Part shown: positions 1 through 7,313 of the stretch, piece by piece
How the letters are laid out: each line of letters opens with the position of its first letter
How positions within the stretch are numbered: the first letter of the stretch is position 1
NCBI GenBank assembly: GCA_024643305.1
Contig: JAHENE010000076.1
Coordinates: 1-8,650 of the forward strand
DNA: 8,650 nucleotides
From: Thiobacillaceae bacterium
GTDB taxonomy: Bacteria; Pseudomonadota; Gammaproteobacteria; Burkholderiales; Thiobacillaceae
Reading direction: 5' to 3'
Program-made: the position numbers and the translations under genes
Notes under the pieces: generated by a model
The model's database searches: none
Told to the model about the DNA's origin: nothing
The model's input: only the letters and a program-made list of their open reading frames with translations

Positions 1-2033
1 GCGGCGCTGTGGTGCGGGATGCGCGCGGCAAGCCAACGCACATGCTGGGCGTGGTGCAGGACATTACCCAGCGCAAGGAAGCCGAGGTTGCGCTGGCGCA
101 AAGCCGCTCGCGGCTGGAAGAGGCGCAATATCTCGCCATGCTCGGCAGCTGGAAAGCGGATATCCTCACGGGCAGCCTCGACTGGTCCCGGGAGGTTTAC
201 CGCATTTTTCACCGCGACCCGGACAGTTTTGTACCGACCCTCGACAATTATTATGCCGAGATCGTCCACCCTGATGACGCGGCCCTGCTCAGGTCTGTCC
301 AGCAACGCGCCATCGAAAGCATCGAACTGCAGAGCGTCGACCACCGCATAGTGCGCCCGGATGGGACCATACGCTGGGTGCATCTTGAAGGTTATGCCGA
401 GACCGACCAGAACGGCGAGGCCGCATCTCTCGTTGGCACCATACAGGACATCACCGAGCGCAAGCGCACGGAAACGGCGCTGGCCGAAAGCCGCAAGCTG
501 CTGGAAGAGGCGCAGATCCTGGCAAAACTCGGCTATTGGGAAGCCGACATGGTCAGCGGCGATCTGCAATGGTCGGATGAGATCTATCGCATTTTCGGCC
601 TGGACCCGGCCGGATTCACTCCAACAGTCGCGGCCTTCGACAAGGCCGTGCATCCCGGCGACATTGAACTGGTCGACGAGAAAGCGCGCCAGTCTGCTAA
701 GACGGGACGGTATGACGTAGTGCACCGCATCGTCCGCCCCAGCGGCGAAATCCGCTACGTGCATCAACTCGCCCGCGCCAAGGTCAGCCCGGAAGGGCGG
801 ATATTGAGAATGACCGGCACGGTGCAGGACATAACTGAACTCAAGCACGCGGAACAGGCCATGCTGGAAGCGAAGGAGGCCGCCGAGGAAGCCAACCGCG
901 CCAAGAGTGAATTCCTTGCCAGCATGAGCCATGAGCTGCGCACCCCGCTCAACTCCATCCTGGGTTTTGCCCAGCTTTTCAGCATGGATCCTTACCTGCC
1001 GGAGAAAACCAAGGAGCAGGCGCAGGAAATCGAGCGTGCGGGAAAGCATTTGCTGAAACTGGTCAACGACCTGATCGACCTTGCACGCATCGAAGCCGGC
1101 AAGCTCGAACTCGCCACCTCACCGGTCAGCGTCAAATCCGTCATCAACGACAGCATGGCCATGGTGGCGCCCATTGCCCGAAATCGGGGAATCAACCTGA
1201 TGGAGGGCGGCGGCGATGCCCGCGACAAGATGATCCGGGCCGACTACACTCGCCTGCAGCAGGTGCTGATCAACCTGCTCGCCAACGCCATCAAGTACAA
1301 CCGGCCCAATGGAACCGTGCAGCTTTCCTGCCACAGCGGCCATGGCATTGTGCGCATTTCCATTACCGACAGCGGCCATGGCATCCCGGCCGAAAAGCAG
1401 GCGCGCATGTTCACCGCGTTTGACCGCCTGGGCGCCGAACGCGGCCAGATCGAGGGCAGCGGCATCGGGCTGGTCATTACCAAAAGCATCGTCGATGCCA
1501 TGGGCGGCACCATCGGCTTCGAGAGCAGCGAAGGCAAGGGCAGCACCTTCTGGGTGGAGTTTCCACTTGCCGTCGCAGAAAAACGAGATCGAGATCAGGC
1601 CGAAAAACCTGTTGCAAGCAGAGCACTTCTTCAGCCTGGCTCAAGTGCAAGTTCGCATGTGCTATACGTCGAAGACAATCCGATGAACCAGCGCCTCATG
1701 CAGCAGATATTCAACTCTCACGGCAAGCTGGAACTGCGTGTGACCCACACGGCGGAACTGGGCATACAACTCGCCCAGTCCGACCCGCCAGCGCTTATCC
1801 TCATGGACATCAACCTGCCGGGCATGGATGGTTACGCCGCCTTTAGCGCGCTCAAGGCGGACCCCAGGACAGCGGGCATTCCGGTCATTGCCGTTTCCGC
1901 CAACGCCATGAAAGGCGACGAGGAGCGCGGCATAAAGGCAGGCTTCATGGCCTACCTTAGCAAGCCCATCGACATCCCGTCACTCTTCAAGGCGATTGAT
2001 CAATTGCTCGTGCAGAACGGAGGTCAGCAATGA
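1..2033 (+). CDS. Multi-PAS hybrid histidine kinase with C-terminal receiver, 5' end missing
   Basis: Cytoplasmic-looking sensor kinase that should autophosphorylate on His and pass phosphate to its own receiver Asp. The frame is open to the left edge (first full codon at base 3), and the first residues are already the end of a PAS/PAC unit, so the GTG at 9 is not the start. Counting from that GTG: end of a PAS (1-25), PAS_3-type PAS (about 32-150), a second (about 161-277), coiled-coil linker (280-300), HisKA with H308 in SMSHELRTPLN, HATPase with N426, D454-S-G-H-G and GSGIGL at 483-488, then REC with E555/D556, phospho-acceptor D600, S630 and K652. All catalytic boxes are intact and no membrane segment is visible. 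It overlaps the FIST gene by ATGA, implying translational coupling. The PAS-PAS-HK-REC order resembles NahK, a hybrid kinase encoded next to the FIST protein NosP in Pseudomonas. The family is certain; the ligand is unknown. Confidence 0.95.
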   Translation, partial: GAVVRDARGKPTHMLGVVQDITQRKEAEVALAQSRSRLEEAQYLAMLGSWKADILTGSLDWSREVYRIFHRDPDSFVPTLDNYYAEIVHPDDAALLRSVQQRAIESIELQSVDHRIVRPDGTIRWVHLEGYAETDQNGEAASLVGTIQDITERKRTETALAESRKLLEEAQILAKLGYWEADMVSGDLQWSDEIYRIFGLDPAGFTPTVAAFDKAVHPGDIELVDEKARQSAKTGRYDVVHRIVRPSGEIRYVHQLARAKVSPEGRILRMTGTVQDITELKHAEQAMLEAKEAAEEANRAKSEFLASMSHELRTPLNSILGFAQLFSMDPYLPEKTKEQAQEIERAGKHLLKLVNDLIDLARIEAGKLELATSPVSVKSVINDSMAMVAPIARNRGINLMEGGGDARDKMIRADYTRLQQVLINLLANAIKYNRPNGTVQLSCHSGHGIVRISITDSGHGIPAEKQARMFTAFDRLGAERGQIEGSGIGLVITKSIVDAMGGTIGFESSEGKGSTFWVEFPLAVAEKRDRDQAEKPVASRALLQPGSSASSHVLYVEDNPMNQRLMQQIFNSHGKLELRVTHTAELGIQLAQSDPPALILMDINLPGMDGYAAFSALKADPRTAGIPVIAVSANAMKGDEERGIKAGFMAYLSKPIDIPSLFKAIDQLLVQNGGQQ
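102..839 (+). repeat. Tandem duplicated PAS/PAC units inside the hybrid kinase
   Basis: Two consecutive PAS units align along most of their length: each opens with a LEEAQ linker, then LGxW, a DWS/QWS and a YRIF motif, a VHP motif, an HRIVRP strand, and closes with QDIT followed by E. The remnant at the left edge ends the same way (VVQDITQRK), so at least three units were strung together. QDIT motifs recur about every 127-129 residues. The linker DNA at 90-127 and 477-514 matches at 33 of 38 bases, suggesting duplication within the gene. Confidence 0.85.
2019..2023 (+). promoter_or_regulatory. Ribosome binding site for the FIST gene
   Basis: A perfect GGAGG lies inside the last codons of the upstream kinase, six bases before the ATG at 2030. 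It fixes that start over the later in-frame ATG at 2042, and shows that the FIST gene has its own strong initiation signal in addition to coupling through the ATGA overlap. Confidence 0.8.
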
Positions 2034-3172
2034 GTCCACCCATGTGGAAATATTTCGAGCTCATCGATGCCGCCGGCATCGCATCCACCCTGCGCGCCTG
2101 GCGCAAGGAGCGTCCCGGACTTGGCGTGCTGGCGCTGGTGTGCGAAAGCGAAACGAAGGCGGTGAGCATTTTGCAGGAAGCGGCAAACAGCCTCATCCTC
2201 CCGCTCGCAGGCGCCATCGTGCCGGGGCTGATAGTTGAGGGTGCGTTCACCCGCAAAGGCCTGCTCATGCTTGCGCTTGATGCGGATATTCCGCAGGCCC
2301 TCGTGCCGCTGCCCCGCCAGGGCAATTTCACCAGCGAGGCGGGACTGGCGGAATTAAGCGCTTTTGTCGAAGGCCATCGCGGCGACGATGGCGCCGACAC
2401 GCTGCTGCTGTTCATCGATGCCATGACGCCGGATATCGGCTCGATGCTGGACAGGCTTTACCTGGCTGTGGGCAATCAGGTGCACTACGCCGGCACCAAT
2501 GTCGGCAGCGAGACTTTCAAACCCATTCCCTGCCTCTTCAACAATACGGCTTTTGTCCAGAATGCCGCGCTCGCGCTGATTCTTCCGCACCATCCGGGCG
2601 CCATGCTCGCCCACCATTACTGCAATGCAGCCCCGCTGGGCATCGCCACCAGCACTACCCTGAACCGCGTCACCACCATCAACGGGCGCGCGGCTTTCGA
2701 ACTGTACCAGGAGCTGGCTTCCAGCATGCTGGACGTGGAATTGACGCGGGAAAATTTTTATCAGTACGCCGTGCACTTCCCATTGGCACAGCAGATGGCC
2801 GAGGGCGAGCCGCTGGTACGCATTCCCGTAGGCGTTGAAGACGACGGCAGCCTGTATTGCGTGGGCGAAGTGCGGGAGTCGTCGATGATGTCCATCGTGA
2901 GGGCCCCAGAACCAGGCATGGCGGAAACCGCAGAAGACATCGCCGCAGTAGTGCGGGAACAAAAACCAGCAGCAGTGTTCGGATTTTATTGCGCCGGCCG
3001 CCTGATGCATCAGGGAGAATCGGCCGCGGCCGCGGAGATCGCCCATTTGCAGAACTTCCTTTCTCCGGCGCCGCTGTTCGGTGTGCTGAGCCTGGGCGAA
3101 ATCGCCAATTACCGGGGCCACGGTTACCCCCGATTCCATAACGCAACCATCGTCGCCCTGCCATGGTTTTGA
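2030..3172 (+). CDS. FIST-domain signal-sensing protein (FIST_N + FIST_C)
   Basis: A 380-residue soluble protein with no signal peptide or membrane helix. The N-terminal half (about 30-215) matches FIST_N in character: the LALVCES strand, a P-x-x-GAIVPGLIVEG segment at 58-71, DTLLLFIDAM at 123-132, and HHYCNAAPLG at 195-204. The C-terminal part (about 225-365) matches FIST_C: GFYCAGR at 318-324, FGVLSLGEIANYRGHG at 350-365 and a closing RFHNATIVALPW. FIST domains are proposed small-ligand sensors in signal transduction; one subgroup, NosP, binds heme, senses NO and controls a neighbouring hybrid kinase. Histidines at 187, 188, 195, 196, 249, 327, 364 and 370 are possible ligands, but I cannot say which, if any, would coordinate heme. 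Encoded between two kinases with overlaps on both sides, it very probably supplies an input to one or both. Family assignment is firm; ligand is inference. Confidence 0.88.
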   Translation: MSPPMWKYFELIDAAGIASTLRAWRKERPGLGVLALVCESETKAVSILQEAANSLILPLAGAIVPGLIVEGAFTRKGLLMLALDADIPQALVPLPRQGNFTSEAGLAELSAFVEGHRGDDGADTLLLFIDAMTPDIGSMLDRLYLAVGNQVHYAGTNVGSETFKPIPCLFNNTAFVQNAALALILPHHPGAMLAHHYCNAAPLGIATSTTLNRVTTINGRAAFELYQELASSMLDVELTRENFYQYAVHFPLAQQMAEGEPLVRIPVGVEDDGSLYCVGEVRESSMMSIVRAPEPGMAETAEDIAAVVREQKPAAVFGFYCAGRLMHQGESAAAAEIAHLQNFLSPAPLFGVLSLGEIANYRGHGYPRFHNATIVALPWF

Positions 3173-6100
3173 AAACGGATCAAATCATGCCGGTCCTCTA
3201 TGACCTGGCCATGACCATGGCGGGCGAAACACGCCCCTACTCATTGGCCACTTCGATGTTGCAGCGGCTGATGTCCCATACCGGGTGCAGTTGCGGTCTG
3301 CTGCTTCTGAACCCGGTGCCCTCCGCTGACGGAAAAAACATCAAGGCGCTAACCTACACCGCCATCGGCAGCCCCGTTTTGCGCGCGCTGGAGGGGAAAA
3401 ACCATGAGTGGCCGATGGAAGCCCTGGGCGGGGAGGGCATGCAATCGGTGCAGGGCTGGCTTCCCGCCGGGGAAACATCCCGTTATGCCCTCAGGCTTGA
3501 ATTGCCGGGCATGGGACACATCCTGCTGTTCTCCAACAGGCCGCACGAAAATAGCATCGAACAGAAAAGCCTGCTGGCACCCGTAATGGCGAAATTCGCC
3601 AGCAGCCTCAAGCACTGCCTGGAAAGCGACAGCAATGAAAAAACGCTGGAGAGAAGCGAGACGCGCATTCGCGATATTCTGCAATCCTCGCCGGACTGGA
3701 TATGGGAGGCAACGCCTCACGCCATCCTCACGTTCAGCAACAAGAAGACGTCTGAATTGCTGGGCATCGAACAGGATGAAGTGCTCGGCAGACCGCTTTT
3801 TGAGTTCATGCCGCAAGAGGAGGTGACTCATTTCAGCCTGGCTTTCCGGGATGTCGTGGCCAGGCGGCAGGCTTTCCACAATCTGGAAAGCATCTTCCTG
3901 CACCGGGACGGCCATGAAGTGGTTCTTGAAACGAGCGCAGTGCCCATTCTTGACCGCAAGGGCACTTTGTTCGGTTACCTGGGCGTTTCGCGCGACATTT
4001 CCGAACGCAAGAAACACGAACGGGAACTGCTGGAGGCCAGGGACAAGGCAAGGGCTTCGGACCGCTCCAAAAGCCTTTTCCTCTCCAGCATGAGCCATGA
4101 ATTCCGCACACCGCTTAACGCCGTACTCGGCCACGCCCAGTTGATCGGCATGCAGAAGGATCTCCCGCCGGAAACTTTTTCAAGCGCCGGGGAGATTCTG
4201 CAGGCCGGAAAGGTTCTGCTCTCGCTGGTGAGCAATGTCCTGGAGCTATCCCGCCTCAGCTCCGACGGAAGCGAAATACAAATCGAACTGTTTCCCGTCA
4301 ACGACGTGGTCGAGGCCGGCATCGCCCAGCACGCCGAAGCAGCTGCATCGAAGTCGGTAATAATCAACCCCCTCTGCAAGTGCGGACGGGTAATGGTTGA
4401 AGCCGACCGTTCTGCCCTGAGCATGGTGCTGAACCAGTTGATTGGAAATGCCGTGAAGTACAGCCCAGAGGGCGGTGAGGTAAAAATAACCTGCCAGAAC
4501 ACGGGAAGCGGCCGGACAAGAATTCTTGTAACAGACAATGGCCCGGGCATTGCCGCCGAAGATCAGAAAGCGCTTTTCAAACCCTTCGATCGCGCAGGCA
4601 AGCAAAAAAGCCATGTCCACGGTTCAGGCGTCGGCCTGGCCATCGCAAAACAGCTGGCCGCGGCCATGTCGGGGTCGGTCGGCCTGGAAAGTTCGCCGGG
4701 CCAGGGCAGCACGTTCTGGGTGGAAATTCCCCTGGCCGAGCCGGAGGACAATTCCCTTTCCGCTTCCTCAGGGGTGCAGGCTGAAACCCTCCAAAAAAAT
4801 CTTTCGCCCATAAGGGTTTTGGTGGCAGAAGATTATGCCCCCAACCAGATGGTGATCAGGATCCAGCTGGAGAACCTGGGCTGCAAATGCGACATTTCCT
4901 CCAACGGAGAAGAGGCCCTGGCCCTGTGGCAAAAGAATCCCTACGATCTGCTGCTGACCGACCTCAACATGCCGGTCATGGACGGCTTGGTGCTGGCCCG
5001 CGAAATTCGCGAACGGGAAGCAAACAGCGACAGGCATATTCCCATTGTCTGCATCACCGCGGCAGCGGTTCCTTCTGAGCTGGAAGAGTGCGCCCATGCA
5101 GGCATGGACGACAGGCTGATCAAACCGATTGCCATGGAGGATTTGCGGAGAGTGGTGGAACGCTGGGGAACGAAACCCGACGTTAGCATGCCCGTCAAGC
5201 CTGCCTCGCCCGCAGCAGGCAGCAGTGTGATGCTTGATCTCGAGCATTTGTACAGCATTCTTGGCGAAACCAACGAGGAACAGGCGCGAAAGCTCATCGC
5301 AACCTTTATCGAATCTGCCGACAAGGGGCTGGCTCAGCTGACTTCGGGCAGCGACCCCGTATTGGTGTCGCGTGAAATGCACAAGCTGAAATCCTCGGCG
5401 CGAACGGTAGGCGCGCTGCGCTTTGCCGGACTGGCCGAAACCCTGGAGCAGCAGCTCAGGGAAGGCCGGGCAAACAACATCCCGGCATCCCTCGCCGCCA
5501 TGCGCGAGGAATTGGCCCAGGTCAACGCCGCATCCGCCAGCCTTCATGCGCCCGGAAACAAAAAGCAGGACGCCCATCAGGCGCTTGCGGGTTTCGGCTC
5601 GGTACTGGTCGTTGACGACGATCCTGTCATATTGCAGCAGATGTCTGCCATGCTGGCCTCGCTTGGTGCAAACGAAGCACTGACTGCGGCAAGCGGCCGG
5701 GATGCACTTAAACTGCTGCGCGAAAGGAATGCGAAGCTGGATGCCCTGATCTGTGACTTGAACATGCCTGAAATGGACGGGGTGGAACTCATCCGCCTGT
5801 TTGGCCGCACGGGTTTCAAGGGCGGCCTGATCCTGATGAGCGGCGCGGACGAGAAGGTGCTCAACACAGTGGGAAAACTCGCAGACCTGCAAGGTTTGAA
5901 CGTGTTAGGCCAACTGTTGAAACCGGTAATGCCGGCCCAGATTGTGAGCCTGTTAACGCAAAAAAGCGCGCCGCGCGTGCGCAAGGCGCCAGGTAGCTTC
6001 ATGACTGAAGTTTCTTCGCAGGCTATCCGCGAGGGCATGGAGCGGGACGAATTCACTGTATGGCTCCAGCCCAAGGTTGATGCCGGCAGTCTGAAGCCGG

Positions 6101-6765
6101 TTGGAGTGGAGGCGCTGGCGCGATGGCAGCATCCGGGGCGCGGCATCATATCGCCCGATGTTTTCATCAGCGTGGCCGAACGCGAAGGCCTGATCAGGGA
6201 GCTGTCCCAGATACTGGTATCCAAGGCCCTGATGGAAGGCGCAAAGCTGCACGAAGCAGGCTTCCCTCTGACAATCGCCCTGAACCTTTCCGGCCTGTGG
6301 CTGGATGACCTCATGCTGCCGGACTTCATCCTGGCCACAACGCATGCAGCCAAGCTGCGCCCGCGCGACGTCATACTGGAAGTGACGGAAACGGGCGTGA
6401 TGAAAGACCTGACCACGGCGCTCGACGTGTTGACACGTCTGCGCCTGAAAGGATTTGGCCTTTCCATCGATGACTTCGGCATCGGTTATTCATCCTTCGA
6501 ACAGCTTGACCGCATTCCCTTTACCGAACTCAAGCTTGACCGCAGTTTCGTCAGCAAGGGTGCGCACGACGCGACCGCCCGCGCCATTCTCCAAAGCAGC
6601 ATGGACATGGCAAGGCGGATGTCACTTTCCACAGTTGCCGAAGGCGTCGAAACAGAGAATGACCTGGAACTGGTACGCAGGATGGGTTGTGACTGGATTC
6701 AGGGATACCTGATTGCCAAGCCCATGCCCGTCGAAGAACTAACCGAGTGGCTCAAGACACGCTGA
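3163..6765 (+). CDS. Hybrid histidine kinase with built-in REC-Hpt-REC relay and EAL cyclic di-GMP phosphodiesterase
   Basis: A 1200-residue protein that joins sensing, phosphorelay and second-messenger output. Order: GAF-like N-terminus (about 10-155, weakest call), PAS (165-283), coiled coil, HisKA with H312 in SMSHEFRTPLN, HATPase with N429, D458-N-G-P-G and GSGVGL (487-492), REC1 (E556/D557, D600, K654), Hpt with H740 in HKLKSSARTVGA, REC2 (D818-D820, D865, K920), and EAL (about 950-1200). The EAL domain keeps E983 and R987 of EALAR, N1041, E1073, D1103/D1104, K1124, E1160 and Q1180, so hydrolysis of c-di-GMP to pGpG is expected; the usual DDFGTG reads DDFGIG. There is no GGDEF domain. 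The REC2-EAL tail alone has the architecture of RocR-type phosphodiesterases. No membrane segment is seen. The ATG at 3163 overlaps the FIST stop by 10 bases but has no Shine-Dalgarno; the in-frame ATG at 3187 (residue 9) has a weak GGA seven bases upstream and is a fair alternative. Confidence 0.93.
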   Translation: MVLKTDQIMPVLYDLAMTMAGETRPYSLATSMLQRLMSHTGCSCGLLLLNPVPSADGKNIKALTYTAIGSPVLRALEGKNHEWPMEALGGEGMQSVQGWLPAGETSRYALRLELPGMGHILLFSNRPHENSIEQKSLLAPVMAKFASSLKHCLESDSNEKTLERSETRIRDILQSSPDWIWEATPHAILTFSNKKTSELLGIEQDEVLGRPLFEFMPQEEVTHFSLAFRDVVARRQAFHNLESIFLHRDGHEVVLETSAVPILDRKGTLFGYLGVSRDISERKKHERELLEARDKARASDRSKSLFLSSMSHEFRTPLNAVLGHAQLIGMQKDLPPETFSSAGEILQAGKVLLSLVSNVLELSRLSSDGSEIQIELFPVNDVVEAGIAQHAEAAASKSVIINPLCKCGRVMVEADRSALSMVLNQLIGNAVKYSPEGGEVKITCQNTGSGRTRILVTDNGPGIAAEDQKALFKPFDRAGKQKSHVHGSGVGLAIAKQLAAAMSGSVGLESSPGQGSTFWVEIPLAEPEDNSLSASSGVQAETLQKNLSPIRVLVAEDYAPNQMVIRIQLENLGCKCDISSNGEEALALWQKNPYDLLLTDLNMPVMDGLVLAREIREREANSDRHIPIVCITAAAVPSELEECAHAGMDDRLIKPIAMEDLRRVVERWGTKPDVSMPVKPASPAAGSSVMLDLEHLYSILGETNEEQARKLIATFIESADKGLAQLTSGSDPVLVSREMHKLKSSARTVGALRFAGLAETLEQQLREGRANNIPASLAAMREELAQVNAASASLHAPGNKKQDAHQALAGFGSVLVVDDDPVILQQMSAMLASLGANEALTAASGRDALKLLRERNAKLDALICDLNMPEMDGVELIRLFGRTGFKGGLILMSGADEKVLNTVGKLADLQGLNVLGQLLKPVMPAQIVSLLTQKSAPRVRKAPGSFMTEVSSQAIREGMERDEFTVWLQPKVDAGSLKPVGVEALARWQHPGRGIISPDVFISVAEREGLIRELSQILVSKALMEGAKLHEAGFPLTIALNLSGLWLDDLMLPDFILATTHAAKLRPRDVILEVTETGVMKDLTTALDVLTRLRLKGFGLSIDDFGIGYSSFEQLDRIPFTELKLDRSFVSKGAHDATARAILQSSMDMARRMSLSTVAEGVETENDLELVRRMGCDWIQGYLIAKPMPVEELTEWLKTR

Positions 6766-6776
6766 TGGGTGTCTGA
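6766..6776. other. 11-base gap between convergent operons
   Basis: The EAL protein stops with TGA at 6763-6765, and the GTPase on the opposite strand stops with TAA read from 6779 to 6777. There is no GC stem plus T-run here or just around it, so neither operon has a visible intrinsic terminator and transcripts probably run into each other's coding region. Confidence 0.7.
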
Positions 6777-7313
6777 TTACTGCTTGAGCCCCGGGTCGAG
6801 GGTATACAGCAATGACTGCACCAGCGTAATGACGTCTTCGGGCTTGCGTCCATCCACCTCGAATACGGGTACCCTGAAACCGCGTTTGGAAAGGTGCAAA
6901 ACATATTCATCGATGTCCGGGCCTTTGCCTGGATGCATTCGGGTTATGCCGATGGCCATGGCCGTATCGTCGATGAAGTTCCTGAAGTTGTCGATGTAGA
7001 AATCCATCTCGTCGAGCGGATTCGGGTTTTCGTTGTTGAGCAGCAGAACCAGCCCGATACCGCCTTCTGTGATGATCTCCCACATGAAATCGAAGCGCGC
7101 CTGGCCTGGCACCCCATACAAGTGGATGTGCTCGCCGCCGCCCAGTTCCATCAGGCCATAGTCCATCGCCACCGTGGTCTTGTCCTTGATGCTGCGGACC
7201 TCGTCCGTTGCGTACTCTTCCGTGGTAAATGGCTTGATGTCGCTGATGGCCGCGATGGAAGTGGTTTTGCCTGCGCCAACAGGGCCCGCAAATACGATTT
7301 TGTAAACGCTCAT
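6777..7313 (-). CDS. Small Ras-like GTPase (COG2229-type, MglA/CvnD-like)
   Basis: A 178-residue single-domain P-loop protein. The Walker A / G1 box is G10-PVGAG-KTT (K16, T17), and the switch II region reads LYGVPGQARF (65-74), in which the Asp of canonical DxxGQ is Gly67 while G70 and Q71 are kept; a Gly at this place (F/Y-G-x-P-G-Q) is usual in the COG2229 group of bacterial GTPases. The LVLLLNNENP strand follows. The G4 base-specificity box (NKxD) is not recognisable: the expected place reads ITRMHPG (123-129), so guanine specificity is uncertain. Such proteins act as switches with Roadblock/LC7 partners or regulators in motility, polarity or signalling; no Roadblock gene is visible in this window. 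Its ATG overlaps the stop of the upstream receiver-like gene (ATGA), with a GAGG ten bases before the start, so the two are co-translated and probably partners. The fold is confident; the cellular role is unknown. Confidence 0.85.
   Translation of the reverse strand: MSVYKIVFAGPVGAGKTTSIAAISDIKPFTTEEYATDEVRSIKDKTTVAMDYGLMELGGGEHIHLYGVPGQARFDFMWEIITEGGIGLVLLLNNENPNPLDEMDFYIDNFRNFIDDTAMAIGITRMHPGKGPDIDEYVLHLSKRGFRVPVFEVDGRKPEDVITLVQSLLYTLDPGLKQ

Noticed and set aside
9..11. GTG as the start of the first kinase
   Set aside because: The frame continues upstream to the window edge, and the residues right after it are the end of a PAS/PAC unit, so the gene begins outside the window.
2354..3139. 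Long open frame of 261 codons on the - strand across the FIST gene
   Set aside because: It is antisense to a clear FIST gene; its composition (many His, Arg, Gly, no recognisable domain) fits a GC-rich shadow frame.
4768..5892. Open frame of 374 codons on the - strand across REC1, Hpt and REC2
   Set aside because: It lies fully opposite well-conserved domains and its translation shows no domain or motif.
5577..6482. Open frame of 301 codons on the - strand across REC2-EAL
   Set aside because: Ser/Arg-rich low-complexity translation opposite a conserved EAL domain; a codon-bias artefact.
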